A program made the position numbers and the translations under genes. The notes beneath the pieces were generated by a model, which was not told the DNA's origin, did no database searches, and saw only the letters and a program-made list of their open reading frames with translations. Positions 24,317 to 33,131 of a stretch of 64,000 nucleotides of DNA are shown here, in pieces (the stretch's first letter is position 1; every line of letters starts with the position of its first letter). The DNA comes from Nonomuraea glycinis (GTDB lineage Bacteria > Actinomycetota > Actinomycetes > Streptosporangiales > Streptosporangiaceae), in assembly GCF_014646515.1 (NCBI RefSeq), contig NZ_BMNK01000019.1:33890-97889 (forward strand), read 5' to 3'.

Positions 24317-25867
24317 ATGCGCGACAACGGAGTCGTGAACGTCGGTCCCGAGCCCCTGACCTTCGACGATGTGATCAAGGTGGCGCGCCACGGCGCCCCC
24401 GTACGGCTCACGGACGACGCCATGGCCGCCGTCGCGGCGGCGCGGCAGCGCGTGGACGAGCTGGCCGAGAGCCCGGTCCCGGTGTACGGCATCTCCACCG
24501 GGTTCGGCGCGCTGGCCACCCGCCACATCGACCCGGAGCTGCGCGCGCAGCTGCAGCGCTCGCTGGTGCGCTCGCACGCGGCGGGCAACGGTCCCGAGGT
24601 GGAGACCGAGGTGGTGCGCGCGCTCATGCTGCTGCGGCTGCACACCCTCGCCACCGGCCACACCGGCATCAGGCCGACCACCGCCAAGACTCTCGCCGCG
24701 CTCGTCAGCGCGGGGATCACGCCGGTCGTGCACGAGTACGGCAGCCTGGGGTGCTCGGGCGACCTGGCCCCGCTGGCGCACGTCGCCCTCACGCTCATGG
24801 GCGAAGGCGTCGTACGGGATAAGTCCGGAAATATTACGGAAGCCGCCGAGGCGCTGAAGCAGGCCGGGATCGACCCCGTCGAGCTGGCCGCCAAGGAGGG
24901 CCTGGCGCTCATCAACGGCACCGACGGCATGCTCGGCATGCTCATCCTGGCCATCCACGACCTCACCCGGCTCGCCAGGACCGCCGACGTCAGCGCCGCG
25001 ATGAGCGTGGAGGCGCTGCTCGGCACCGACCGCGTCTTCGCCCCCGAGCTCCAGGCCCTGCGCCCGCACCCCGGCCAGGCCGCCGCGGCCGCCAACATGA
25101 CGGCCGTCCTGGCCGGCTCCGGCATCATGGCCAGCCACCGCGACCCGGACAGCTGCACCCGCGTCCAGGACGCCTACTCGCTGCGCTGCGCCCCCCAGGT
25201 CGCCGGCGCGGCCCGCGACACGATCGCGCACGCCGCGACGGTCGCCACCTGGGAGCTCGCCAGCGCCGTCGACAACCCCGCCGTGCTCGCCGACGGCCGG
25301 GTGGAGTCCAACGGCAACTTCCACGGCGCCCCCGTCGCCTACGTGCTGGACTTCCTGGCCATCGTCGCCGCCGACCTGGCCTCGATGTCCGAACGCCGTA
25401 CCGACCGCTTCCTCGACGTGGCCCGCAACCACGGACTGCCCGCCTTCCTGGCCGACGACCCCGGCGTCGACTCCGGCCACATGATCGCCCAGTACACCCA
25501 GGCGGCCATCGTGTCGGAGCTGAAGCGGCTGGCCGTGCCCGCCAGCGTCGACTCCATCCCGAGCTCGGCCATGCAGGAGGACCACGTCTCGATGGGCTGG
25601 TCGGCGGCCCGCAAGCTGCGCCGGTCGATCGACGGGCTCACCCGGGTGCTGGCCATCGAGGTGCTCACCGCCGCCCGCGCCCTCGACCTGCGCCGCCCGC
25701 TGACGCCGGCCCCGGCGACGGCCGCCGTGGTGCGGGCGCTGCGCGAGACCGTCCCCGGGCCGGGGCCGGACCGCTTCCTCGCGCCGGAGATCGAGTCCGC
25801 GGTCCGGTTCGTGGCCGACGGCACGGTGCTGGACGCGGTCGAGTCGGTGACGGGCCCGCTCGCCTAG
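24317..25867 (+). CDS. hutH: Histidine ammonia-lyase
   Basis: This 516-aa protein is full length for HAL and has YGSLGCSGDLAPLAH, where Cys146-Ser147-Gly148 would form the MIO electrophile by cyclisation; Ala-Ser-Gly is more usual, but I recall Cys-Ser-Gly in other actinobacterial HAL proteins. HAL converts L-histidine to trans-urocanate and ammonia, the first step of histidine breakdown. No hutU, hutI or hutG is in the window. GGGAGAG lies upstream of the ATG. A related aromatic amino-acid lyase activity cannot be excluded without active-site modelling. Confidence 0.87.
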   Translation: MRDNGVVNVGPEPLTFDDVIKVARHGAPVRLTDDAMAAVAAARQRVDELAESPVPVYGISTGFGALATRHIDPELRAQLQRSLVRSHAAGNGPEVETEVVRALMLLRLHTLATGHTGIRPTTAKTLAALVSAGITPVVHEYGSLGCSGDLAPLAHVALTLMGEGVVRDKSGNITEAAEALKQAGIDPVELAAKEGLALINGTDGMLGMLILAIHDLTRLARTADVSAAMSVEALLGTDRVFAPELQALRPHPGQAAAAANMTAVLAGSGIMASHRDPDSCTRVQDAYSLRCAPQVAGAARDTIAHAATVATWELASAVDNPAVLADGRVESNGNFHGAPVAYVLDFLAIVAADLASMSERRTDRFLDVARNHGLPAFLADDPGVDSGHMIAQYTQAAIVSELKRLAVPASVDSIPSSAMQEDHVSMGWSAARKLRRSIDGLTRVLAIEVLTAARALDLRRPLTPAPATAAVVRALRETVPGPGPDRFLAPEIESAVRFVADGTVLDAVESVTGPLA

Positions 25868-27159
25868 CCGCCGGCGCGAGCACGGCAGGGCGCCGACCGC
25901 GGCCGCTGGCGCGGGCCCGGCAGGGCGACGATCGCGTCGATCTCCAGGAGCAGGCCCGGCATGAACAGCCGCGACACCTCCACCGTCGTGCTCGCCGGCG
26001 GGGCGCCGGTGATGTACTTCCTGCGTACCTGTCCGTACTCCACGCGCAGATCCATGTCCGTGAGGTACGTCCTGAGGAAGGCGAGGTCGTCGAACGTGGC
26101 GCCCTGGTCGGCGAGGATGTGGGACAGGCACTGGAAGACGTGCTCGGCCTGGTCCGTCATGGAGCCCACGCCGACCAGTTCCCCCCGCTCGTCGAAGGCC
26201 GCCTGGCCGGAGATGTAGAGCATGTCCCCGACCCGCACGGCGTGCGAGTAGAACCCATTGGTGGCGGGAACCGTCTCCGGGTTGACCGCCACCGCCCGGC
26301 TCTGCGGTTCCACTCGGCTGTGCGGTTCCGCGTGGGTCTGTGCCGAAGCCGGGCTCGGAGGTGCCGACGGGCTCTGGTGGGGCGGGTTCTGGGGTGGTGT
26401 GGCGCGTACGTGGTCGGCGATGGCCGTGATGTCGCGGTCGGTCAGGCCGGCCGCCTCGGCCTCGCGCAGGCGAGTGAGGGCGGCGCTCGCCAGGGAGGCG
26501 CCCGGCCAGGCGGCGAGGCCCATGTCCTTGGCGGCGAGCCCGAGCGCGTAGCGGGTGTCCTGGGCCGGGGCGTGCAGCCGCCCGGCCAGCGCGCCGAGCG
26601 GGGTGCCCGACAGCACGTCGGCCAGCGCGCCACGATCGATCCCGTGCGCGTCGGCGTACCCGAAGGTCTCCGCGAGCAGCACCTGGGCGGGCACCAGCGC
26701 GCTCATGACGGCGAGTTTCATCGCCGCCCCCGCGCCCAGCGGGCCGAGCTCGCGCACGGTGCCGAAGACTTCGAGGATCTCGCGGCAGCCCGACAGGTCC
26801 CCGCCCGCGAGCACCGTCAGCGTGCCGTCCGCGGCCGGGCCGACGCTGCCCAGCACCGGCGCGTCCACCAGGCGCACCGCCGCGGGCAGCGCCGCGCGGA
26901 GCTCGCGCACGGCCTCGGGCCCGATCGTGGACATCTCCACGACCGTCGCGCCGGGCCGCAGCCCCGGCAGGGCCGCCGCCAGCACCTCCCGTACCGCGTC
27001 CGGATCCCGCAGCATCGTGATGACCAGGTCCGCCCCGTCCACCGCCGCCGCCGCGGTGACGCCGCTGCCGCGCCGCCACGTGGTCACTTCGTGCCCGGCC
27101 TCGCTGAGCCGCCGGGCCATGGGGACGCCCATGCGTCCCTGTCCGAGAAATGCAATCAC
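25864..27159 (-). CDS. Beta-hydroxyacid dehydrogenase-like NAD(P) domain fused to RidA
   Basis: This ~431-aa protein joins two folds. Residues ~1-265 match 6-phosphogluconate/3-hydroxyisobutyrate dehydrogenases (FLGQGRMGVPMARRL, then MKLAVMSALV with the catalytic-region Lys). After a Pro/Ser/His-rich linker, residues ~310-415 match RidA/YjgF (NGFYSHAVRVGDMLYISGQ, FMPGLLLEIDAIVAL), which hydrolyses reactive enamine/imine intermediates. The fusion suggests an imine-forming oxidation coupled to imine hydrolysis. The GTG at 27159 fits the Rossmann N-terminus; a GTG at 27192 is possible. It is divergent from a LysR gene and overlaps the hutH 3' end by 4 bases. Confidence 0.78.
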   Translation of the reverse strand: MIAFLGQGRMGVPMARRLSEAGHEVTTWRRGSGVTAAAAVDGADLVITMLRDPDAVREVLAAALPGLRPGATVVEMSTIGPEAVRELRAALPAAVRLVDAPVLGSVGPAADGTLTVLAGGDLSGCREILEVFGTVRELGPLGAGAAMKLAVMSALVPAQVLLAETFGYADAHGIDRGALADVLSGTPLGALAGRLHAPAQDTRYALGLAAKDMGLAAWPGASLASAALTRLREAEAAGLTDRDITAIADHVRATPPQNPPHQSPSAPPSPASAQTHAEPHSRVEPQSRAVAVNPETVPATNGFYSHAVRVGDMLYISGQAAFDERGELVGVGSMTDQAEHVFQCLSHILADQGATFDDLAFLRTYLTDMDLRVEYGQVRRKYITGAPPASTTVEVSRLFMPGLLLEIDAIVALPGPRQRPRSAPCRARAGG

Positions 27160-27216
27160 GTCCTCAGTGAAAGGGAATGTGCGGTATTCCACCAGCGACT
27201 AGATTGCATACCAGCC

Positions 27217-28275
27217 ATGCCTGATGTGAATGCCTTCGACATCACCGCCCTGCGCCTGCTCGACGAGGTGGCCAGGAGCGGCTCCTTCACGGCCGCCGCC
27301 GAGCTGCTCGGCTACACCCAGTCGGCGGTCTCCCGCCGCGTCGCCGCCCTCGAACGCGCCGCCGGCGGGCCGCTCTTCGAACGGTTGCCGAGAGGGGTAC
27401 GGCTCACGCCCGCGGGAGCGGCGCTGCACCGGCACGCCATCGACGTGCTGGACCGGCTCGGCCGCGCGGGCGAGGAACTGGCCGCGATCCACGCCGGCAG
27501 CGGCGGGACGCTGCGCGTCGGCGCGTTCGCCACCGCCAACGTGGACCTGGTGCCCGCGACGCTGAAACGCTTCGCCGACCGGCATCCAGAGGTGGAGCTG
27601 CGGCTCGTCGAAGGACTCAGCCCGCGCCTGACCGACCGGCTGGCCGCCGGCGCGCTGGACCTCGCGGTGATCAGCGACTACCCGGCGGGCCTGCCCCCCT
27701 TCGCGGGCCGCCTGATCCCCCTGTACGAGGACCGCCTCCTGGTCGCCCTACCCCGCGACCACCCCCTGGCCCGAAGCCGCACCGGATCCGGCGACGGCCA
27801 CGAGGGCGGTGCGCCGGGGTGTTGCCAGGGCGGGACGGTGGCCGGGTCGCCGGAGAGTGGGGGCGATCTTCGGGAGTCGCCGGAGGGTGGGATTGATCTT
27901 CGGGAGTTGGCGGGGGAGCGGTGGATCGAGGCGGCGCCGCGTGGGCAGCCGACGTTGCTGGTGGACGCGTGCGCCGCCGCCGGGTTCACGCCGCGCGGCG
28001 GGCTGCGGGTGGCCGAATGGTCGGGGAAGTTCGGCTTCGTGGCCGCCGGGCTCGGCGTCACACTCGTCCCCGAACTGGCGGCCCGCGCCGTACCTCATGA
28101 TCTGGTGCTGGTGCCGCTGCGCGGGCAGATGCCCGCGCGGACGGTGTACGCCGCCCTTCCGGACAGGCCGCTGCCCGCGGCGCGGGGGCTCGCTGGAATG
28201 CTGGGAGAATGGGAAGCGTGTACGACGGTTTCGCGCACCTGGGCCACCGGCTGGCCACGGGGCTGCGCGACGTGA
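27217..28275 (+). CDS. LysR family transcriptional regulator
   Basis: This 352-aa protein has a LysR helix-turn-helix (FTAAAELLGYTQSAVSRRVAALE) and a substrate-binding domain. A ~45-residue insert near residues 190-235 contains two imperfect copies of GG(I/D)(D)LRE, encoded by a repeated DNA unit, and probably forms a loop. Divergent placement beside the dehydrogenase-RidA fusion suggests it controls that gene. Its 3' end overlaps the pabB start by 67 bases, so the last residues may be poorly conserved. Confidence 0.83.
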   Translation: MPDVNAFDITALRLLDEVARSGSFTAAAELLGYTQSAVSRRVAALERAAGGPLFERLPRGVRLTPAGAALHRHAIDVLDRLGRAGEELAAIHAGSGGTLRVGAFATANVDLVPATLKRFADRHPEVELRLVEGLSPRLTDRLAAGALDLAVISDYPAGLPPFAGRLIPLYEDRLLVALPRDHPLARSRTGSGDGHEGGAPGCCQGGTVAGSPESGGDLRESPEGGIDLRELAGERWIEAAPRGQPTLLVDACAAAGFTPRGGLRVAEWSGKFGFVAAGLGVTLVPELAARAVPHDLVLVPLRGQMPARTVYAALPDRPLPAARGLAGMLGEWEACTTVSRTWATGWPRGCAT

Positions 28276-29219
28276 CGACGGACCTCGCCGCGCTCGACGG
28301 CGAGGGCTGGTGGGCCGTCGTGGCCGACTACGAGGGCAAGGTGACCTGCGCCCGGTTCGACCAGGTTCGTCCCGCACCGTTGCCCGAGCCGCGCGGCGCC
28401 TGGCCCGGCCCGCGCCTCGACGAGTGGCGCAGCTCGCTCGACCAGGCCGCCTACGAGCGCGGCGTCCAGGCGATCCGCGACGAGATCGAGCGCGGCGAGG
28501 TCTACCAGGCCAACCTGTGCCGGGTGCTGACCGCGCCCGTCGCCCCCGGCGCAGACCCGCTGGCGCTGGCCGCCCGGCTCGCGGCCGGCAACCCGGCCCC
28601 CTACTCCGCCGTCATCCAGGTGCCGGGCCTCACCGTCGTGTCGGCCTCCCCCGAGCTCTACCTGTCGCGGGCCGGTGACGTCGTCGAGTCCCGGCCCATC
28701 AAGGGCACCGGCGTCACCGCCGACGACATGCTGGCCAAGGACTACGCCGAGAACGTCATGATCGTCGACCTGGTCCGCAACGACCTCGGCAGGGTAGCGG
28801 CCGTCGGATCGGTCGAGGTGCCGGAGCTCTGCGCGATCGAGGAGCACCCCGGCCTGGCGCACCTCGTCTCCACCGTGCGGGCCCGGCTCGCGCCGGGAAT
28901 GGGGTGGCCGGAGCTGTTCGCCGCCACGTTCCCGCCCGGCTCGGTGACCGGCGCGCCCAAATCGTCCGCGCTGCGGATCATCAATGAGCTCGAACCAGAG
29001 CCGCGCGGGCCCTACTGTGGTGCGGTGGGTTGGGTCGACGCCGATCGGGGCACGGCGGCGCTGGCGGTGAGCATCCGGACCTTCTGGATCACCGGCGACG
29101 AGATCCGCTTCGGCACCGGAGCGGGCATCACCTGGGGCAGCGACCCCAGGCGAGAGTGGGTCGAAACCGAGCTCAAAGCGTCCAGGCTGATAGCCCTGGC
29201 ATCCTCAGGAGGCAACTGA
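28209..29219 (+). CDS. pabB: Aminodeoxychorismate synthase component I-like (chorismate-binding) enzyme
   Basis: This 336-aa protein is the chorismate-binding domain of the TrpE/PabB family, with SPELYLSR, SRPIKGT (the lysine characteristic of PabB), DLVRNDLGRV and PPGSVTGAPK. It lacks the long N-terminal domain of classical TrpE. It converts chorismate and ammonia to 4-amino-4-deoxychorismate for folate. The next gene is pabC, and stop and start overlap (TGATG). The ATG at 28209 is used, although a GTG at 28218 is better spaced from the GGGAG. Confidence 0.85.
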   Translation: MGSVYDGFAHLGHRLATGLRDVTTDLAALDGEGWWAVVADYEGKVTCARFDQVRPAPLPEPRGAWPGPRLDEWRSSLDQAAYERGVQAIRDEIERGEVYQANLCRVLTAPVAPGADPLALAARLAAGNPAPYSAVIQVPGLTVVSASPELYLSRAGDVVESRPIKGTGVTADDMLAKDYAENVMIVDLVRNDLGRVAAVGSVEVPELCAIEEHPGLAHLVSTVRARLAPGMGWPELFAATFPPGSVTGAPKSSALRIINELEPEPRGPYCGAVGWVDADRGTAALAVSIRTFWITGDEIRFGTGAGITWGSDPRREWVETELKASRLIALASSGGN

Positions 29220-30049
29220 TGAACATCCCTGTCTGGGTCAACGGAGAGCTTCTCGACCCCGCGCAGGCCAGCGTCTCGGTGTTCGACCACGGGCTGATGG
29301 TCGGCGACGGCGTCTTCGAGACCGTGAAGATCGTGCACGGCAGGGCGTTCGCCCTCACCCGGCACCTCGACCGGCTCACGCTCTCCGCCCAGCGCATGGA
29401 CCTGCCCGAGCCCGACGTCAAGGCGATCGCCGACGGCATCGACCAGTGCCTGGCCGCCGCGCCCGCCTGGACGCTCGGCCGGATCCGGATCACCTACACC
29501 AGCGGCCCCGGCCCGCTCGGCTCCGACCGCGGCGACCAGGGCGGCACCTCGGTCGTGATCGTCGACGAGCAGAAGCCGTTCCCCGCCACCGCGAACGTCA
29601 CGGTCGTCCCGTGGCCGCGCAACGAGCGCGGCGCGCTGTCCGGCGTCAAGAGCACCTCCTACGGCGACAACGCCAAGGCCCTGGCCTACGCCAAGGCGCG
29701 CGGCGGCGGCGAGGCCATCTTCGGCAACCTCGCCGGCGACCTGTGCGAGGGCACCGGGTCCAACATCTTCATCGTCCGCGACGGGCACCTGCTCACCCCG
29801 ACCCTCGCCTCCGGCTGCCTGGCGGGCGTCACCCGCGCGCTGGTCGTGGAGTGGTTCGGCGCCGAGGAGGTGGACGTGCCGCTGCAGGCGCTCTACGGCG
29901 CGGAGGAGGCGTTCCTCACCTCCACCACCCGTGACATCCAGCCGATCGCGCTGGTCGACGAGACCGTGCTGCCCACCGCGCCGGGCCCGATCACCGCCAA
30001 GGCGATGCGCGTCTTCGCCGAGCGCTCCGCCGCCGACATCGATCCCTGA
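29219..30049 (+). CDS. pabC: Aminodeoxychorismate lyase (class IV aminotransferase)
   Basis: This 276-aa fold-type IV PLP enzyme has VWVNGELLDPAQASVSVFDHG at its N-terminus, the Lys of GVKSTSYGDN as probable Schiff-base residue, and EGTGSNIFIV. It would split 4-amino-4-deoxychorismate into 4-aminobenzoate and pyruvate. The start at 29219 overlaps the pabB stop and is preceded by AGGAGG. A branched-chain or D-amino acid aminotransferase is the main alternative, but the pabB neighbour favours PabC. Confidence 0.85.
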   Translation: MNIPVWVNGELLDPAQASVSVFDHGLMVGDGVFETVKIVHGRAFALTRHLDRLTLSAQRMDLPEPDVKAIADGIDQCLAAAPAWTLGRIRITYTSGPGPLGSDRGDQGGTSVVIVDEQKPFPATANVTVVPWPRNERGALSGVKSTSYGDNAKALAYAKARGGGEAIFGNLAGDLCEGTGSNIFIVRDGHLLTPTLASGCLAGVTRALVVEWFGAEEVDVPLQALYGAEEAFLTSTTRDIQPIALVDETVLPTAPGPITAKAMRVFAERSAADIDP

Positions 30050-30131
30050 TCGCGTTGGCCGTTGGCAAGCCGCGTCCGGGAGATCCCGAACGGCTCGGCG
30101 ACCACCGCATCGTGGGCCGGCCTGGCAAGGA

Positions 30132-30207
30132 CGCCGTCCGTCCGGGCGTCCGCCCAGGCGTCCGTCCGGGCGTCCGCCCGGGCGTCTATCTGGGCGTTTA
30201 TCTGGGC
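30132..30207. repeat. Short tandem repeats (GGGCGTCCGCCC-type)
   Basis: About six imperfect copies of a 10-12-base unit of type GTCCGnCCGGGC/GTCTATCTGGGC follow each other here, between pabC and the start of the next gene. The array lies where the upstream start of the next gene would be expected and may have disrupted it. Confidence 0.7.
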
Positions 30208-30263
30208 GGGGCCGACGGTGCGGAGCGCATGGCCATCAAGGTGCTGACGGGCGGTGGGACGCC

Positions 30264-31058
30264 ATAGCCGCCACGCCCGCCCCCGTCTCGCGGCGCAGGC
30301 TGCTGCTGTTCGGGGCGGGAGCGCTGACCGCGGGGATCGCCGCCGCCGTCGGATGGCGGACCACGTCCGGCACCCCGGCGACCGAGCCGACGTCCGCTCC
30401 CGAGGCCGTGGCGGCGCCGCCCGGTGAGCCGCAACCGCTCGCCGCCGCGCTGCGGGCCGCCCTCGCCGGCACGCCGATGGCCGACTTCACCCATGAGGGC
30501 GGGCTGTCCCAGAGCAGCTTCACCGCCACGGCCAAGGGCAGCCTCGTCCACGATCCGCCGGCCACCGAAGGCTCCGGCAGCGTGAACGTCACCATGACCC
30601 TGACCACCCCCGAGACAGACGACGACCAGGTCGTGGTCATCGGCGCCGGCGAGCGGGAGGGCGTCTACCTCAACGGGCGCGAGGTCAAGGGCAAGGACGA
30701 GACCGGGGTCGTGCTGTACACCCGCGTCATCGCGTTCGTGGCCTCCGTCGGGGCCATTACTGAGCTGGTCGCGCTCACCCCCAGGCTGAGCAGGTCAGAC
30801 CGCGTCTACATGGGCTCGCTCGTCACCACGACCGCGCCGCACACCGTACAGGACATCCTCGCCGAGATCGCCGGCGGCTGGAGCAGGCAGGAGCTGGAGA
30901 AGAGCACCCTCAACTGGAAGCTCACGCTGGACGAGCGGAACTGCCCGCGGGCCTTCCAGCTCGTCTGGCGGGCGCCGATCCAGGAGGCCGTGCTCGCGTC
31001 CTCCTGGACCACCGGCTACAGCGGCTGGCGCACCGGCACGATCGAGGCGCCTCAGTAG
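30264..31058 (+). CDS. Exported or membrane-anchored protein of unknown function, start uncertain
   Basis: The clear coding part begins near SRRRLLLFGAGALTAG, a Tat-like or membrane-anchor signal, and runs to 31058 (about 264 aa). The mature region resembles actinobacterial lipoprotein-like proteins (DFTHEGGLSQSSFTATAKGS) of unknown role. No ATG, GTG or TTG exists in frame upstream until far into pabC. The only site with a spaced ribosome-binding sequence (GGTGGGA) is ATA at 30264. A non-AUG start, a mutated start, or a small frameshift from the ATG at 30230 are all possible. It follows pabC but is probably unrelated. Confidence 0.6.
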   Translation: MAATPAPVSRRRLLLFGAGALTAGIAAAVGWRTTSGTPATEPTSAPEAVAAPPGEPQPLAAALRAALAGTPMADFTHEGGLSQSSFTATAKGSLVHDPPATEGSGSVNVTMTLTTPETDDDQVVVIGAGEREGVYLNGREVKGKDETGVVLYTRVIAFVASVGAITELVALTPRLSRSDRVYMGSLVTTTAPHTVQDILAEIAGGWSRQELEKSTLNWKLTLDERNCPRAFQLVWRAPIQEAVLASSWTTGYSGWRTGTIEAPQ

Positions 31059-32434
31059 GTCTTCTGGGTCTGGACGTTGAAGTCGTCCATCTTGACCTGC
31101 TTGGCCGGATCGGTCAGCGGGTCGGTGATCTCCAGGACGTCCAGGCCCAGCTGGATGTCGGAGGAGTAGACGTACCCGTTGTAGTAGTAGGCCGACCAGG
31201 AGCCGGCGATGCCGCCCTCACCGTCGAACGGGCCGCGCTCGAAGTAGCCGATCTCCTTCGGGTTGTCGGAGTCGGTGAAGTCGACGAACGACACGCCGCC
31301 CTGGTACCACGCCTGGACCATGATGTCCTTGCCCGGCACCGGCAGCAGTGAGCCGTTGTGGGCGACGCAGTTCTCGCTCTCCTGCTGCTCGCGCGGGATC
31401 TTGAAGTAGCCGCGCTTCTGCAACTGGCCGTCGACGAGGTCGTAGATGGCGTCCGCGCCCTTGGTGGCCGGGGTCTTGGCGTCGCACGTCGGCGCGCCGC
31501 CGCCGCCCAGCTCGTCGCTGAACAGGACCTTGGTCGCGTCGTTGTTGAACGTCGCGGAGTGCCAGATCTGGAAGTTCTCCGGGTCGCTGATCTGCTGCAG
31601 CAGCTTGGGGTTCACCGGGTCGGCGATGTCCAGCAGCACGCCGTCACCGAAGCAGGCGCCCGCGGCCAGGTTCTTCTCCGGGAAGGCGGTGATGTCGTGG
31701 CAGCCGACGGAGCCCTCCTCGGCGCCCTTGATCGGGATGTCGGGCGCGGCGACGACCCGCGCGGACTTCGGATCGCTCACCGGGACTTCCACGATCTGCA
31801 GCAGCTTGTGCGGCGGCGGGCAGGTCTTGGAGTCCGGCTCGGGGCCGGGGGAGGAGACGTACACGTACAGCTTGTCGTTCTTCGGCACCATCGTGTGGGT
31901 GTGCGAGCCGCAGGCGGTGGCGACGGAGGAGACGTACTTGGGGCTCTTCTTGTCGCTGATGTCGAAGATGCGCAGGCCCTCCCAGGCGCGCTCCTCATCG
32001 GTGGAGTCGCAGCCCTCGCCGCTGCGCGGCTCGTCCACCGAAAGGATCAGCAGGTCGCCGTGGACCGTGACGTCGTTCTGCTGCGCGGGGCAGGCCACCT
32101 GGCTCACCGTCTTGGGTGCGGTCGGGTCGCTGATGTCGTAGATCGAGAACCCGCCGAAGTTGCCCACGAACGCGTAGTCGCCCTGGAAGGCCAGGTCGGT
32201 GTTCCAGTCGTCCGCGCCGTTGAGCGGGGCCGCGCGGGGCACGTTGGTCACCAGCTTGACGTTGTCGCTGGTCTTGACCTGGCCCGGCGGAAGGCTGCTC
32301 GACGGCGTGCCCGGCTGCGTGCTCGGCTGCTGGGTCGGCGGCGCGGCCGCCGGTTGCTCCGGGCTCGCCGCACACGCGGATACCAGCAGAACGGCGGCGC
32401 ACAGCGCCGCCCCCCGAACCTTGGCGAAGATCAC
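31052..32434 (-). CDS. LVIVD-repeat secreted lipoprotein
   Basis: This 460-aa protein has a lipoprotein signal with lipobox LVSAC, a Pro/Ser/Gln-rich linker, and repeated blades (YAFVGNFGGFSIYDISDPTAP, LRIFDISDKKSPKYVSSV, VLLDIADPVNPKLL, VSFVDFTDSDNP) of the LVIVD beta-propeller. It would be anchored outside the membrane; function is unknown. The GTG at 32434 follows GAGGGGGAC. A DUF305 lipoprotein gene lies divergent across 28 bases. Its 3' end overlaps the convergent gene by 7 bases. Confidence 0.85.
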   Translation of the reverse strand: MIFAKVRGAALCAAVLLVSACAASPEQPAAAPPTQQPSTQPGTPSSSLPPGQVKTSDNVKLVTNVPRAAPLNGADDWNTDLAFQGDYAFVGNFGGFSIYDISDPTAPKTVSQVACPAQQNDVTVHGDLLILSVDEPRSGEGCDSTDEERAWEGLRIFDISDKKSPKYVSSVATACGSHTHTMVPKNDKLYVYVSSPGPEPDSKTCPPPHKLLQIVEVPVSDPKSARVVAAPDIPIKGAEEGSVGCHDITAFPEKNLAAGACFGDGVLLDIADPVNPKLLQQISDPENFQIWHSATFNNDATKVLFSDELGGGGAPTCDAKTPATKGADAIYDLVDGQLQKRGYFKIPREQQESENCVAHNGSLLPVPGKDIMVQAWYQGGVSFVDFTDSDNPKEIGYFERGPFDGEGGIAGSWSAYYYNGYVYSSDIQLGLDVLEITDPLTDPAKQVKMDDFNVQTQKTY

Positions 32435-32462
32435 GCCTGTCCCCCTCGTCACATAGCTCAGT

Positions 32463-33128
32463 ATGGAAGCTATGCCAGAGAAGTCCCGAATGTGCGCACT
32501 ATTCGTCACGGTTCTGCTGATATCTGGGTCGGCAGGCTGCGGCCAGGAGCCGGAACGCCCGGCGCCGGTGGGCACCGACGCTCCGGTGATCGTCCCCCAG
32601 CAGCCGGGCGGAACGGGCCGGACGGCGACACCCGGCGAGCGCGTGGGGCGGCTGCCCGCGAGCCCGACGGCCGCGGACGTGCGCTTCGCCGAAGGCATGA
32701 TCCCGCACCACCGGCAGGCCCTGGAGATGACCGGGCTGGTGCCGAACCGCACCACCAGCCCCGCGATCCGGGCCGTCGCCGACCAGATCGCGCTCACCCA
32801 GCAGCCCGAGATCACCATCATGTCGAACTGGCTGACGGCTCTCGGCCGCCCCGTCCCCGGCGGGCACACGCACGACGGCGCGGGGGACGGCTACGGCATG
32901 GCCACCGAGGCGCAGCTGCGGGAGCTGCGCGCGGCCCGGGGCGCGGCCTTCGACCGGATGTTCCTGGAGCTCATGATCCGGCACCACGAGGGCGCGGTCC
33001 GGATGGCGGGGGAGCAGCTCGCGGGCGGCCGTGACCAGCGGATGCGGCGGATGGCCAGGGATGTGTACGCGGGCCAGAGCATCGAGATCACCAGGATGCG
33101 CACGACCTTGGACACACTGCCCGGCTGA
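32463..33128 (+). CDS. DUF305 lipoprotein
   Basis: This 221-aa protein begins with a lipoprotein signal (lipobox GSAGC) and contains two DUF305 half-repeats, each with a paired histidine: EGMIPHHRQALEM and ELMIRHHEGAVRMA. DUF305 folds as a ferritin-like four-helix bundle and may bind metal. It is divergent from the LVIVD lipoprotein gene, and the two share a short promoter region, suggesting joint expression. The start may be the ATG at 32463 or at 32472. Confidence 0.85.
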   Translation: MEAMPEKSRMCALFVTVLLISGSAGCGQEPERPAPVGTDAPVIVPQQPGGTGRTATPGERVGRLPASPTAADVRFAEGMIPHHRQALEMTGLVPNRTTSPAIRAVADQIALTQQPEITIMSNWLTALGRPVPGGHTHDGAGDGYGMATEAQLRELRAARGAAFDRMFLELMIRHHEGAVRMAGEQLAGGRDQRMRRMARDVYAGQSIEITRMRTTLDTLPG

Positions 33129-33131
33129 GGC

